Source: Candidatus Brocadiaceae bacterium (lineage in GTDB: Bacteria > Planctomycetota > Brocadiia > SM23-32). From it: a DNA stretch of 19,711 bases. The position numbers and the translations under genes were made by a program. Shown piece by piece: positions 6,499-13,944 of the stretch. Below the pieces are notes generated by a model, which saw nothing but the letters and a program-made list of their open reading frames with translations, did not search any database and was not told the DNA's origin. Within the stretch, counting starts at the first letter, position 1, and each line of letters starts with the position of its first letter. The stretch spans positions 1 to 19,711 of the forward strand of contig JAUWZH010000011.1 in NCBI GenBank assembly GCA_030615435.1, in the 5' to 3' direction.

Positions 6499-7680
6499 AT
6501 GATGGGCGAGGAAGGGTCGGTTGGAATCGTCGAGACCAGGTACTGGCGGTTTGCCGAGCCGCCGGACAGGGTCAAGCTGCGCTGCGGGGCGGCCCTCGGG
6601 CCGATTGACGTGGCCTACGAAACCTACGGCGAGCTCGCCCCGGAGCGGGACAATGCCGTCCTGATATGCCACGCCCTGAGCGGAGACGCCCACGTGGCCG
6701 GCATGCATTCCCCCGACGATCCCAAGCCGGGCTGGTGGGACATCATGATAGGCCCCGGCAAGGCGATTGACACCGAGAGGTACTTCGTGATCTGCTCCAA
6801 CTTCATCGGGGGCTGCAAGGGCAGCACCGGGCCGTCCTCCACAAATCCCGAGACCGGCGCTCCCTACGCCCTGGATTTCCCCATGGTCACGGTCAGCGAC
6901 ATGGTCGAGGTGCAACACGCCCTGGTCTGCGAGCATCTGGGGCTCGAGCGGCTCCTCTGCGTGATCGGCGGCTCGTTGGGCGGGATGCAGGTGCTTCAGT
7001 GGGCCATTGACCACCCGGGCGCTGTGTATGCTGCCATGCCGGTGGCGAGCACCAGCCGCCTCAGCGCACAGGGCATCGCCTTCGACGAGGTGGGCCGGCA
7101 GGCCATCTATTCCGATCCGGACTGGAATGGCGGAAACTACTACGGGGGCCGCCCGCCGCACCGTGGGCTGGCCGTGGCACGGATGGTCGGCCACATCACC
7201 TATCTGAGCGACCAGTCTATGCACGAGAAGTTCGGGCGCGGCCTCCAGGATGAGGGGATGTTGCAATACGACTTCGGCCCTCCGGAGTTCCAGGTCGAGA
7301 GCTATCTGCGACACCAGGGTGACGCGTTCGTGCAGCGCTTCGACGCCAATAGCTACCTCTACATCACCAAGGCGATGGACTACTTCGACCTGCCGAGCGA
7401 CTACGGCTCGCTGATCCAGGCGTTCCGTGGGGTGAGGAGCCGCTTTCTGGTGATCTCGTACACGGCCGACTGGCTCTTTCCGACCTACCAGTCGCGGGAG
7501 ATCGTCCGAGCGCTCCACGCCAACGGGGTCAGGGTGAGCTTCTGCGAGCTGGAATCCAGCTACGGACACGACGCGTTCCTGCTCAGAAATCCGGCCATGG
7601 AAAAACTGATGCGCGACTTCCTCGCTAATTGCCAGGTGGACATCCGGCGGGCCGGCAGCCATGCTCCGGGAAAGCGGTGA
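6499..7680 (+). CDS. metX: Homoserine O-acetyltransferase
   Basis: A 393-residue alpha/beta hydrolase that activates homoserine with acetyl-CoA for methionine synthesis. Family marks are the NFIGGCKGSTGPSS loop (101-114), the nucleophile elbow GGSLGGMQ with Ser159, Asp324 in SYTADWLFP, and His357 in SSYGHDAF. Acetyl rather than succinyl specificity is the usual case in this family, but related enzymes can use succinyl-CoA. Two adjacent ATGs occur (6499 and 6502) behind GGAG at 6492-6495; the second has the better spacing. The frame is open further upstream to 6355, but that part overlaps the preceding gene and lacks family similarity. metW overlaps or abuts the end, and the metY remnant lies upstream. 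Confidence 0.93.
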   Translation: MMGEEGSVGIVETRYWRFAEPPDRVKLRCGAALGPIDVAYETYGELAPERDNAVLICHALSGDAHVAGMHSPDDPKPGWWDIMIGPGKAIDTERYFVICSNFIGGCKGSTGPSSTNPETGAPYALDFPMVTVSDMVEVQHALVCEHLGLERLLCVIGGSLGGMQVLQWAIDHPGAVYAAMPVASTSRLSAQGIAFDEVGRQAIYSDPDWNGGNYYGGRPPHRGLAVARMVGHITYLSDQSMHEKFGRGLQDEGMLQYDFGPPEFQVESYLRHQGDAFVQRFDANSYLYITKAMDYFDLPSDYGSLIQAFRGVRSRFLVISYTADWLFPTYQSREIVRALHANGVRVSFCELESSYGHDAFLLRNPAMEKLMRDFLANCQVDIRRAGSHAPGKR

Positions 7681-7684
7681 CGAG

Positions 7685-8305
7685 ATGCCCCTGCGCATAG
7701 ACTACGAATACATCGAGACGCACGTGCCGCATGGCGCCAGGGTCCTGGACCTGGGCTGCGGCGATGGCGCGCTGCTGGAGCACCTCATTGCACAAAAGGC
7801 CGTGGACGGCTGTGGGATAGACATGGACGAATCTGCCGTGCGGGAATGCATCAGCCGCGGGGTTCCGGTCTACCACGGGGACATGCTGGAGGGCATGAGC
7901 ATGTTCGCCGACGGTTCATTCGACTGCGTCATCCTCAGCCAGACTCTCCAGCAGGCCATGGAGCCCGAAAGGGTCATGGAGGAGATGCTCAGGGTGGGGC
8001 GGGAGGCGATAATCAGCTTCCCCAACTTCGGCCACTGGGCCATCCGGCTCCAGCTCCTGCTGAAGGGGAGGGCGCCCATCACCCGCACGCTCCCCCACCA
8101 GTGGTACAACACCCCGAACCTTCGCGTGCTGACGGTCAGGGACTTCGTGCACTTCTGCCGGGAAAAGAACCTGCGCATCGTGGACCGCATCTTCTTCTCG
8201 ACATCGTACCGCAAGGTGCCGAGGCTCGCAGCGAACCTGCTGGCGTCCGTGGCAATCTTCTTCGTGGAGAACCGACGACAACAGGCCGACGAAGAACGCG
8301 GGTGA
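7685..8305 (+). CDS. metW: MetW, methyltransferase-fold partner of MetX
   Basis: A 206-residue class I SAM-methyltransferase fold. The glycine-rich motif I is VLDLGCGDGALLEHL (about 21-35), followed by GCGIDMDESAV and FDCVILSQTLQ. It has the MetW hallmarks FPNFGHWAIRLQL and LPHQWYNTPNLRVLTVRDFVHFC. MetW is known to pair with MetX and to be needed for full homoserine acetyltransferase activity in several bacteria; no methyl acceptor is established. I chose the ATG at 7685, 4 bases after metX, because MetW proteins normally begin just before the RxDYEYI segment. The ATG at 7661 would overlap metX by 20 bases. The two genes are certainly cotranscribed. Confidence 0.93.
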   Translation: MPLRIDYEYIETHVPHGARVLDLGCGDGALLEHLIAQKAVDGCGIDMDESAVRECISRGVPVYHGDMLEGMSMFADGSFDCVILSQTLQQAMEPERVMEEMLRVGREAIISFPNFGHWAIRLQLLLKGRAPITRTLPHQWYNTPNLRVLTVRDFVHFCREKNLRIVDRIFFSTSYRKVPRLAANLLASVAIFFVENRRQQADEERG

Positions 8306-8320
8306 GAGGAGGCCTGCACA

Positions 8321-8968
8321 ATGCGTGAACCCACCAAGGCCGACGCAAAGGAGGTCCTGGATCGGCTGGAAAAAGCACATCCGGACGCCCGCATCTACCT
8401 GGAGTTCGACTCGCCCATGGAGTTGCTGGTGGCCACGATCCTGGCTGCCCAGTGCACGGATGAGACGGTCAACAGGGTGACGCCACAATTGTGGAAGGCA
8501 TTCCCCACCGTCGAGGCCCTGGCAAAGGGCGACCGGGCCAGGCTCGAGGAGGTCATCCGCGCCACGGGGTTCTTCCGCAGGAAGGCAGAAAGACTACAGA
8601 ATGTATGCCGGGCGATCGTGGAGGAATTCGGCGGCAAGGTGCCCGACAGCGTGGAAGAGCTCACCAGGCTGCCGGGAATCGGCCGCAAGAGCGCCAACAT
8701 GGTCCTCGCCGATGCCATGGGCCAGCAGGCCGTCGCCGTGGACACGCACGTCAAGAGGGTCTCGCGGCGCATCGGCCTGGCGCGGGAAAAGGATCCGGAC
8801 AAGATCGAGCGGGAGCTCTGCGGGATCATCCCGGAGGAGCGTTGGACCCGCGCCACCCACCTGCTGGGCACCCACGGGCGACGCGTCTGCGCGGCGAGGA
8901 AACCTGACTGCGAGCACTGCCCGGTGGGCGAGCTATGTGAGTACTACCGGGGCCAGGGCTTCTGCTGA
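8321..8968 (+). CDS. nth: Endonuclease III, DNA glycosylase/AP lyase
   Basis: A 215-residue base-excision repair enzyme that removes oxidised pyrimidines and nicks abasic sites. The helix-hairpin-helix is LPGIGRKSANMVLA with catalytic Lys123; catalytic Asp141 is in VDTHVKRVSRR. Cys190, Cys197, Cys200 and Cys206 form the C-x6-C-x2-C-x5-C iron-sulfur cluster loop. Length and motif order match Escherichia coli Nth. GAGAGGAGG lies just upstream of the ATG. It follows metW by 15 bases and probably shares its transcript, although no functional link is known. Confidence 0.96.
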   Translation: MREPTKADAKEVLDRLEKAHPDARIYLEFDSPMELLVATILAAQCTDETVNRVTPQLWKAFPTVEALAKGDRARLEEVIRATGFFRRKAERLQNVCRAIVEEFGGKVPDSVEELTRLPGIGRKSANMVLADAMGQQAVAVDTHVKRVSRRIGLAREKDPDKIERELCGIIPEERWTRATHLLGTHGRRVCAARKPDCEHCPVGELCEYYRGQGFC

Positions 8969-9080
8969 ACTTTGAGGGATACGCGCAAACACACGAGGGC
9001 GAAAACGTTGAAGCTGCTCACCTGTGACGGGGAACAGAGCTTCACTGTTCGGCGGCCGGAGCGGCGGGGGGGGCGTCTGC

Positions 9081-10166
9081 TCACGTGTGCATTGTGCCGA
9101 ACAGGTACAGCCCCAGCGCCCCCGCCAATCCCGGCGGGAGCCAGGCAGCCAGCACCGGGTCTATGAGGCCGGTGATCCCCATGCTGAGGGAGACGAACGA
9201 GAGCACGTGAACCACCCCGGCAACCAGGACGCAAACGACGGCAGCCAACGCGCGACTCTGCGTCGAGTGTTGGAAACCGATGAGCAACGGGATGCCAATC
9301 AGAAGAAGCGCGAAGCACCCCAACGGGGCCGCCAGGCGCGAGTGAAACATGACCCGGAAGTAAGGGCTGTCCGGATTGTGTTGAATCCTTTGACGCAGTT
9401 CTGAAGTCGTGAGCGCAGGAAGCCGTGTGCTCATCACGTTCCTCTTGGCGCGCACGAAGTCGTAAGGGGTCAGGGACGTCTCTATCCGCTTGGTGAGCAG
9501 GACTTTCGGTTTCTTGGCCGAACCGGCCTTCTTGCCGAATTCCTCTATGCTCACGGTCTCCAGGTACATGCCGCCCTCCTGCAACCACCCGCCCGAGTCG
9601 GCTTCGATTGTCCTGTTGAGGGCGCCGTCGCTGGTAAACTCCATCACGCAAACGCGCGACATCGTGTGCGTGGAGTAATCGTATCTGCCCACGAAGATCA
9701 CTGCCTTCTGATCGGCGTCTTTCAGCAGGAAAGGTCCGGAGACCCTCTCGTCCATCTCTTGATCGAGCAGCTCCTGTTCTCTGAAAGACCACGGCACGAC
9801 GTTCTCCCTGGTCCAGAGAACCAACGTGACCACGGGCACCGTGCACAGAAAAATGGGGAGGATGACGCGATGCACGCTTATCCCGGAGGCCTTCAGGGTG
9901 AGCAGCTCGCCGTCGCGTGACATCCGCACCAGCATCAAGCCGGCCGCCAGCAGCAACAGGGGAGGAACGGTGTCCAGTATGTGCGTGGGAAACTGAAGGG
10001 CATAGTAGATGAGAAGCCGGGGGAGCGTCTCCTCAATGGCCCCCTTCTGAAGATGGTCTATCCGCTGCAGAGCATCGAAGCTCACGAAAAGGCCGAAGAT
10101 GACAAGATGGGCGATGACGAAGCGCAGCAGGAATCCGCAGGCAACGTAGCGGTCAATTCGTTTCAT
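9081..10166 (-). CDS. LptF/LptG-family lipopolysaccharide export permease
   Basis: A 361-residue inner-membrane protein of the YjgP/YjgQ family, the membrane part of the Lpt ABC exporter that extracts lipopolysaccharide. It has three N-terminal helices (about 10-31, 59-80, 98-118), a periplasmic beta-rich domain of about 145 residues, and three C-terminal helices (about 272-290, 297-320, 328-356). The N-terminus MKRIDRYVACGFLLRF and the block GLMLVRMSRDGELLTLKASGIS are characteristic of the family. Only one such permease is in the window; its partner and the LptB ATPase must be elsewhere. It converges with nth, with 112 bases between them. No strong Shine-Dalgarno sequence precedes the ATG. 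F and G cannot be told apart here. Confidence 0.9.
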   Translation of the reverse strand: MKRIDRYVACGFLLRFVIAHLVIFGLFVSFDALQRIDHLQKGAIEETLPRLLIYYALQFPTHILDTVPPLLLLAAGLMLVRMSRDGELLTLKASGISVHRVILPIFLCTVPVVTLVLWTRENVVPWSFREQELLDQEMDERVSGPFLLKDADQKAVIFVGRYDYSTHTMSRVCVMEFTSDGALNRTIEADSGGWLQEGGMYLETVSIEEFGKKAGSAKKPKVLLTKRIETSLTPYDFVRAKRNVMSTRLPALTTSELRQRIQHNPDSPYFRVMFHSRLAAPLGCFALLLIGIPLLIGFQHSTQSRALAAVVCVLVAGVVHVLSFVSLSMGITGLIDPVLAAWLPPGLAGALGLYLFGTMHT

Positions 10167-10232
10167 GGGCGCCCGCCGTTAGTGGGAGCGGCACATGACC
10201 GTGCCGCCACCGGCGTTCTCGTTCGAGGGCAA

Positions 10233-10265
10233 CTGTTGGCAACCGCCCCCGGCCTTCGCCAACAG
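10233..10265 (-). terminator. Hairpin, possible terminator after the oxidoreductase gene
   Basis: CTGTTGGC (10233-10240) pairs perfectly with GCCAACAG (10258-10265). On the minus strand it lies 13 bases past the oxidoreductase stop and is followed by only two T's, so termination would be weak. It separates that gene from the lpt permease gene. Confidence 0.35.
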
Positions 10266-10278
10266 CTTGGCATCTGCC

Positions 10279-11292
10279 TCAGTCCTCGTACGGCACCTTC
10301 TGCTCCTCGCCACTTCTGGAGGCGCGCTCGGCCAGTTCCAGCACGGCTATCACACGGCGCGCACTCTCCGGGGTGACCGGCACCGGGGCGTCTTCGATGA
10401 GGTGGTCGGCGAGCATCTCATAGTAACTGGCCCAGGTGGATTCATAGTATTTCACCTGGAAGCTCGCCATGCGGTCGTTCACACGGGTGTACACCGTGAA
10501 CTGGCCCCCGCCGCTGTCCACGATCGCACCCGTCGTGCCGAGGATGTACCACTTGTTCTTGGGGGCCGCTGCGATGCTTGAGACCTGCACGTGCGCGACG
10601 GCGCCGCTGTCGAAGCGGACGTAGACCTCGCAGTGGTCCTCGTTGCTCACGTGGTCCCAGACCCTCTTCTGGAACTGGCCGGTGACGCTCTTCATCTTCC
10701 CCGGCACCAGGTGCAACATCCAGTCCACGTAGTGAGCGCCCCAGTCGTGAAAGGCGCCGCCGCTGATCTTCTTGTCCGAGCGCCACCACTCCCCGGGCCG
10801 GCCGTATCCGCCGAAGTGAGTCTCCAGGTGGAACACCTCGCCGATGTAGCCTTGCTCGATGATGTCCTTCATGGCCAGGAAATCCCCGTCGTGCCGCCGG
10901 TTGTGGTAAACTGAGAGGGTCACGCCGGCCTTCTGCGCCGCCTCGATCATGCGGTCGCATTGCTCGATGGTGATGGCCATGGGTTTCTCTACCACCACGT
11001 GTTTGCCTGCCCCCAGCAGGCAGAGGGCCACCTCGGCATGCATGTTGTGCGGCACCACGATGCTGGCGAGTTGGACCTCCTCGTTCTTTGTCAGTTCCTC
11101 GACGCTCTCGTATGTCTCGATGTCGCCCAGGTCCTCTCGGGCGGCCTTCAGGCGGGACTCGTCCACGTCGCACACTGCAATCACCTCTATCCGACCGGTG
11201 GCCTTCATGGAGTCTGCATGCTGCTTGCCCATGTTAAAGCTCGGACCGTAGCCGACCACTGCCACCTTGACGGGTGGGATGAGATGCGGCAT
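10279..11292 (-). CDS. Gfo/Idh/MocA-family NAD(P)-dependent oxidoreductase
   Basis: A 337-residue soluble sugar or inositol dehydrogenase-type enzyme. An N-terminal Rossmann domain (KVAVVGYGPSFNMGKQHADS, about 8-28) carries a two- to three-residue insertion within the usual GxGxxG loop. The hallmark EKP is in HVVVEKPMAIT (about 97-107). The C-terminal substrate domain has GGAFHDWGAHYVDWML, matching the GG...DxGxHxxD catalytic motif of the family. The substrate cannot be told from sequence; the neighbouring lpt permease offers no clear hint. AGGAG lies 8 bases before the ATG, and a promoter is recognisable at 11384-11411. Confidence 0.92.
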   Translation of the reverse strand: MPHLIPPVKVAVVGYGPSFNMGKQHADSMKATGRIEVIAVCDVDESRLKAAREDLGDIETYESVEELTKNEEVQLASIVVPHNMHAEVALCLLGAGKHVVVEKPMAITIEQCDRMIEAAQKAGVTLSVYHNRRHDGDFLAMKDIIEQGYIGEVFHLETHFGGYGRPGEWWRSDKKISGGAFHDWGAHYVDWMLHLVPGKMKSVTGQFQKRVWDHVSNEDHCEVYVRFDSGAVAHVQVSSIAAAPKNKWYILGTTGAIVDSGGGQFTVYTRVNDRMASFQVKYYESTWASYYEMLADHLIEDAPVPVTPESARRVIAVLELAERASRSGEEQKVPYED

Positions 11293-11383
11293 CAGGGCAC
11301 TCCTGAGTAGTGGCGGAAGATGGCCCCCGCGCCGGGGTCACGGAACGGGGACCTCGTGCAAAGGACAAAGACGAGTGCAAGAT

Positions 11384-11411
11384 ATGATAATGGCTCGATC
11401 CGCGGCGTCAA
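11384..11411 (-). promoter_or_regulatory. Putative sigma70-type promoter of the oxidoreductase gene
   Basis: On the minus strand TTGACG (11411-11406) and TATCAT (11389-11384) are separated by 16 bases, each matching the consensus at five of six positions. Predicted initiation near 11377 leaves a leader of about 85 bases before the oxidoreductase start. It stands back to back with the rnpB promoter. Confidence 0.55.
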
Positions 11412-11420
11412 ACGAAAACG

Positions 11421-11449
11421 CTGCAAGGCGGCGTGGTCTCGGTTATAAT
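11421..11449 (+). promoter_or_regulatory. Promoter of rnpB
   Basis: A perfect TATAAT at 11444-11449 is preceded 17 bases upstream by CTGCAA (11421-11426), a weak -35. The predicted start, 7 bases after the -10, falls exactly on the 5' end of RNase P RNA helix P1, which supports the call. Confidence 0.65.
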
Positions 11450-11662
11450 GTCACGTAGGCAGGCCGCAGGAGGAGAGGCGACCGCCCTGTCCGGCGCTCC
11501 GGTGAGGGGCGCACGCGGCAGAGGAGGAAAGTCCGAGCTCCGCAGGGCACGGTGGTGGGTAGCGCCCACCGGGAGCAATCCCAGGGAAAGTGCCACAGAA
11601 AACATACCGCCCGCCGGAGTCTGCCTCTGGCGCACGAAGGCGAGTAAGGGTGAAAAGGTGGG

Positions 11663-11679
11663 GTCCGCCTCTGGCGGAC
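11663..11679 (+). repeat. 17-base palindromic hairpin inserted in rnpB helix P13
   Basis: GTCCGCC, TCT loop, GGCGGAC. It sits within the apical loop closed by GGTGGG (11657-11662) and CCCACC (11692-11697), before the conserved GTAAGAG. In E. coli GTAAGAG directly follows the stem, so this hairpin and five more bases are an insertion. Confidence 0.7.
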
Positions 11680-11839
11680 TTAATGTAAGAGCCCACCGCC
11701 CCGGCGGTGACGTCGGGGGCACGGCAAACCCCACCCGGAGCAAGGCCCAATAGGGGAGCAGAGGTGGCCCGTCTCGCTATGACTCCCGGGTTGGCCGCTG
11801 GAGGCTGCCGGCAACGGCAGCCGCAGAGGAATGGTCGCC

Positions 11840-11856
11840 GTCCGCCTCGGGCGGAC
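11840..11856 (+). repeat. Second copy of the 17-base hairpin at the rnpB P19 position
   Basis: GTCCGCC, TCG loop, GGCGGAC: identical to the copy at 11663-11679 except for one loop base. It lies between AGAGGAATGG and ACAGAACTCGG, where an optional P19 helix occurs in many type A RNAs. Confidence 0.7.
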
Positions 11857-11988
11857 AACAGAACTCGGCTTACGACCCCCTGTAGCCTGCCTTGATAGTG
11901 GCCTCTTGAGCGTCGCATGAGAGAGAAGTCGCGGAGAACTGTGGTTATTTCCTACGCTCCGGGCTATGATGAGGTGTTCGCGCTCTAA

Positions 11989-12164
11989 GGGGCTATTGCG
12001 AAACCCCGTTCGTGACGAGGACGAGCGAGAAGCCCGAGGGCAAGGCGGCAGGCGCAAAACGCCGGAAGCGTGGCTGGACGCCACGTTGAGGACGTTTTGT
12101 GCCGACAACACAGCCATCGGGCTTCGCAGCCGGCCGCAGTAGATCCGGGTTTTGCAATAGCCCC
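11989..12164. mobile_element. MITE-like element with 18-bp terminal inverted repeats
   Basis: The ends are GGGGCTATTGCGAAACCC (11989-12006) and GGGTTTTGCAATAGCCCC (12147-12164), complementary at 17 of 18 positions, the exception being a G-T pair. TAA flanks both ends (11986-11988 and 12165-12167), a plausible 3-bp target duplication of the kind made by some IS5-family groups. The interior keeps folding back: 12029-12037 with 12117-12125 (9 bp), 12051-12061 with 12093-12103 (11 bp with one G-T), and 12067-12074 with 12080-12087. No transposase is encoded. A non-autonomous element moved in trans is the best reading; a large structured RNA is the alternative. It lies between rnpB and the HIT gene. 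Confidence 0.7.
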
Positions 12165-12230
12165 TAAGGAGTGCGCAGTGTGAGGGCAAAGTCCTGAGGT
12201 GGATCGGACCGGCCGGGGAGGAACCAGCTC

Positions 12231-12749
12231 GTGAGCGTAGAGCGACTCTGGGCGCCGTGGCGCGTGGAGTACGTCAGGGAAATAGGCCGGGATGAGGACT
12301 GTTTCCTGTGCCGTGCGGCTCGCCGAGAGACTCCAGGCGGTGCGGCCGCCTGCGATGAGGACCGGACCAGCCTGGTGCTGTGGCGCTGCGAGACCTGTTT
12401 TGCGGTTCTGAACCGCTGGCCCTATAACAACGGCCACCTTCTCATCGCGCCGAACGAGCACAAGGGCGACCTCGTGGAGCTCACCGAGCGCGAGCTTGCC
12501 GACCAGATGGACATGCTCAAGCGTTGCGAGCGCAACCTCAGGAGCGCGATCTCGCCCGACGGTTTCAACGTGGGGCTGAACCTGGGGCGCACGAGCGGCG
12601 CGGGTCTGGCGGACCACGTGCACTGGCACCTCGTGCCGCGGTGGAACGGGGACACCAACTTCATGCCCGTGCTCGCTTCCACGAAGGTCATACCGCAGTC
12701 GCTTGAAGAGCTGTGGGAACTGCTGAGGCAGGTTGACGGCGAACGTTGA
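12231..12749 (+). CDS. HIT-family nucleotide hydrolase/phosphorylase (Ap4A type)
   Basis: A 172-residue histidine-triad protein. The active site HVHWHLVPRW (His129, His131, His133) is intact, and RWPYNNGHLLIAPNEHKGDLVEL is the typical strand-helix block. A CFLC pair (24-27) near the N-terminus and the opening ERLWAPWRVEYV resemble the subgroup that includes mycobacterial Ap4A phosphorylase, which cleaves diadenosine polyphosphates. Substrate is inferred from that likeness only. Translation starts at GTG 12231 with GGGAGGAA about 8 bases upstream. Its stop overlaps the earliest possible start (TTG 12746) of the next gene, so the two are cotranscribed. Confidence 0.92.
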   Translation: MSVERLWAPWRVEYVREIGRDEDCFLCRAARRETPGGAAACDEDRTSLVLWRCETCFAVLNRWPYNNGHLLIAPNEHKGDLVELTERELADQMDMLKRCERNLRSAISPDGFNVGLNLGRTSGAGLADHVHWHLVPRWNGDTNFMPVLASTKVIPQSLEELWELLRQVDGER

Positions 12750-12772
12750 CAGATGGGGGGGGCAGCAAGAAC

Positions 12773-13918
12773 GTGTTGCGCCGGCAGCTCGAAGAAAAAG
12801 AGCTCTCCACCCTGGCCCCGTGGGGGATGAAAAGCGCCCGCTCTCGCGGGCGGGTCCATCCCGAACAGGAACATCCCTACCGTACCGCTTACCAGCGCGA
12901 CCGGGACCGCATCATCCACTGCAGGGCGTTCCGTCGGCTGGAGTACAAGACCCAGGTTTTCCTCAATCACGAAGGGGACCACTACCGCACGCGCCTGACG
13001 CACACCCTGGAGGTGGCCCAGATAAGCCGCACGATTGCCCGGGCCCTCGACCTCAACGAGGACCTCAGCGAGGCTGTGGCTCTTGCGCATGACCTCGGCC
13101 ACACGCCCTTCGGCCACAGCGGAGAGGAGGCGCTCCGGGAGGTGATGGCCGAGCACGGCGGCTTCGAACACAACCGCCACGGCCTCCGCGTGGTGGACCT
13201 GCTCGAGGGGCAGTATGCCGGCTTCCCTGGCCTGAACCTGACCCATGAGGTGCGGGAGGGCATCGCCAAGCACACCAGCCGGTGGGATTCGCCGAGTGGG
13301 GATGGTTTCGAGCCGGGCCCGCCGTTGCTGGAGGCCCAGGCTGTGGAACTCGCCGACTCGATCGCCTACGACAGCCACGACCTCGACGACGGCCTGGAAG
13401 CAGGCATCCTGAGCGAGGAAGCCCTGCTGGAGAGTTCGCTATGGTCGGAGACGGTGCACGCTGTGGAGAGCGGGAAGGCACCGCTGTCCAGCGAGCGGCG
13501 CCGTCGAGAGACGATACGGTTCCTCATCAATCTGCTGGTCACCGATCTGATAGAGAACAGCCGTGAGGAACTGCGCCGGCGCGGCATCGGTTCCCCGGAA
13601 CAGGCGCGCGAACAGAACGGAGGCGCGCTGCGTTTCAGCGAATCTCTCCAGGCCCGCAAGAAGGAACTGGAGGATTACCTCCACGATGCGCTCTACCGGG
13701 ACTACCGGGTCAGGACAGTGACGAACAGCGCGCGGCGATTCGTGAACGCCGTGTTCAAGGAACTGGTCAGCGACGTGCGCCAGTTGCCGCCGCACTACCA
13801 GAGGTGGGCAGACCAGGTGGGCGTGCACCGGGCTGTCTGCGATTATGTGGCGGGCATGACCGACCGCCACGTACAGGACCGCTACCTCCAGATGTTCCAA
13901 CCCTATCAGAAACTCTGA
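12773..13918 (+). CDS. dgt: dNTP triphosphohydrolase (dGTPase-like, HD domain)
   Basis: An HD-domain enzyme of about 381 residues that releases triphosphate from deoxynucleotides. Family signatures are HPYRTAYQRDRDRIIHCRAFRRLEYKTQVF, the metal ligands His in RLTHTLEVAQ, HD in LAHDLGHTPFGHSGE, and Asp in DSIAYDSHDLDD. Its length fits the shorter dGTPase-like branch rather than the 505-residue E. coli Dgt. Start choice is uncertain: GTG 12773 gives the usual opening xLRRQLEEKE, whereas TTG 12746 overlaps the HIT stop and would add nine residues of low similarity. An 8-G run upstream may act as a poor Shine-Dalgarno sequence. It sits between a nucleotide-cleaving HIT protein and a sigma54 activator. 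Confidence 0.93.
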   Translation: MLRRQLEEKELSTLAPWGMKSARSRGRVHPEQEHPYRTAYQRDRDRIIHCRAFRRLEYKTQVFLNHEGDHYRTRLTHTLEVAQISRTIARALDLNEDLSEAVALAHDLGHTPFGHSGEEALREVMAEHGGFEHNRHGLRVVDLLEGQYAGFPGLNLTHEVREGIAKHTSRWDSPSGDGFEPGPPLLEAQAVELADSIAYDSHDLDDGLEAGILSEEALLESSLWSETVHAVESGKAPLSSERRRRETIRFLINLLVTDLIENSREELRRRGIGSPEQAREQNGGALRFSESLQARKKELEDYLHDALYRDYRVRTVTNSARRFVNAVFKELVSDVRQLPPHYQRWADQVGVHRAVCDYVAGMTDRHVQDRYLQMFQPYQKL

Positions 13919-13944
13919 GGCACCGAGTCGGAGGGCCTGGAAAA

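Larger units (their letters stand above)
11457..11892 (+). ncRNA. rnpB: RNase P RNA, bacterial type A
   Basis: The catalytic RNA that trims tRNA 5' leaders. Conserved blocks appear in order: GAGGAAAGTCCGAGCTCC, the P10/11 part CAGGGAAAGTGCCACAGAAA, GTAAGGGTGAAAAGG, the GTAAGAG of helix P13, GCAAACCCCACCCGGAGCAA, AATAGGGG, and near the 3' end AGAGGAATGG and ACAGAACTCGGCTTA. Helix P1 is AGGCAGGC (11457-11464) with GCCTGCCT (11885-11892), which fixes both ends. At about 436 bases it is some 60 longer than the E. coli RNA. Most of the excess is two accessory hairpins, one in the P13 loop and one at the P19 position. The RNA pairs with the protein RnpA, which is not in the window. Confidence 0.96.

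Noticed and set aside
6391..7698. A 435-codon open frame on the minus strand opposite metX
   Set aside because: Antisense shadow; metX motifs on the plus strand are unambiguous.
11433..11918. Open frames of 106-155 codons across the RNase P RNA
   Set aside because: The interval is fully explained by conserved rnpB blocks and closing helix P1.
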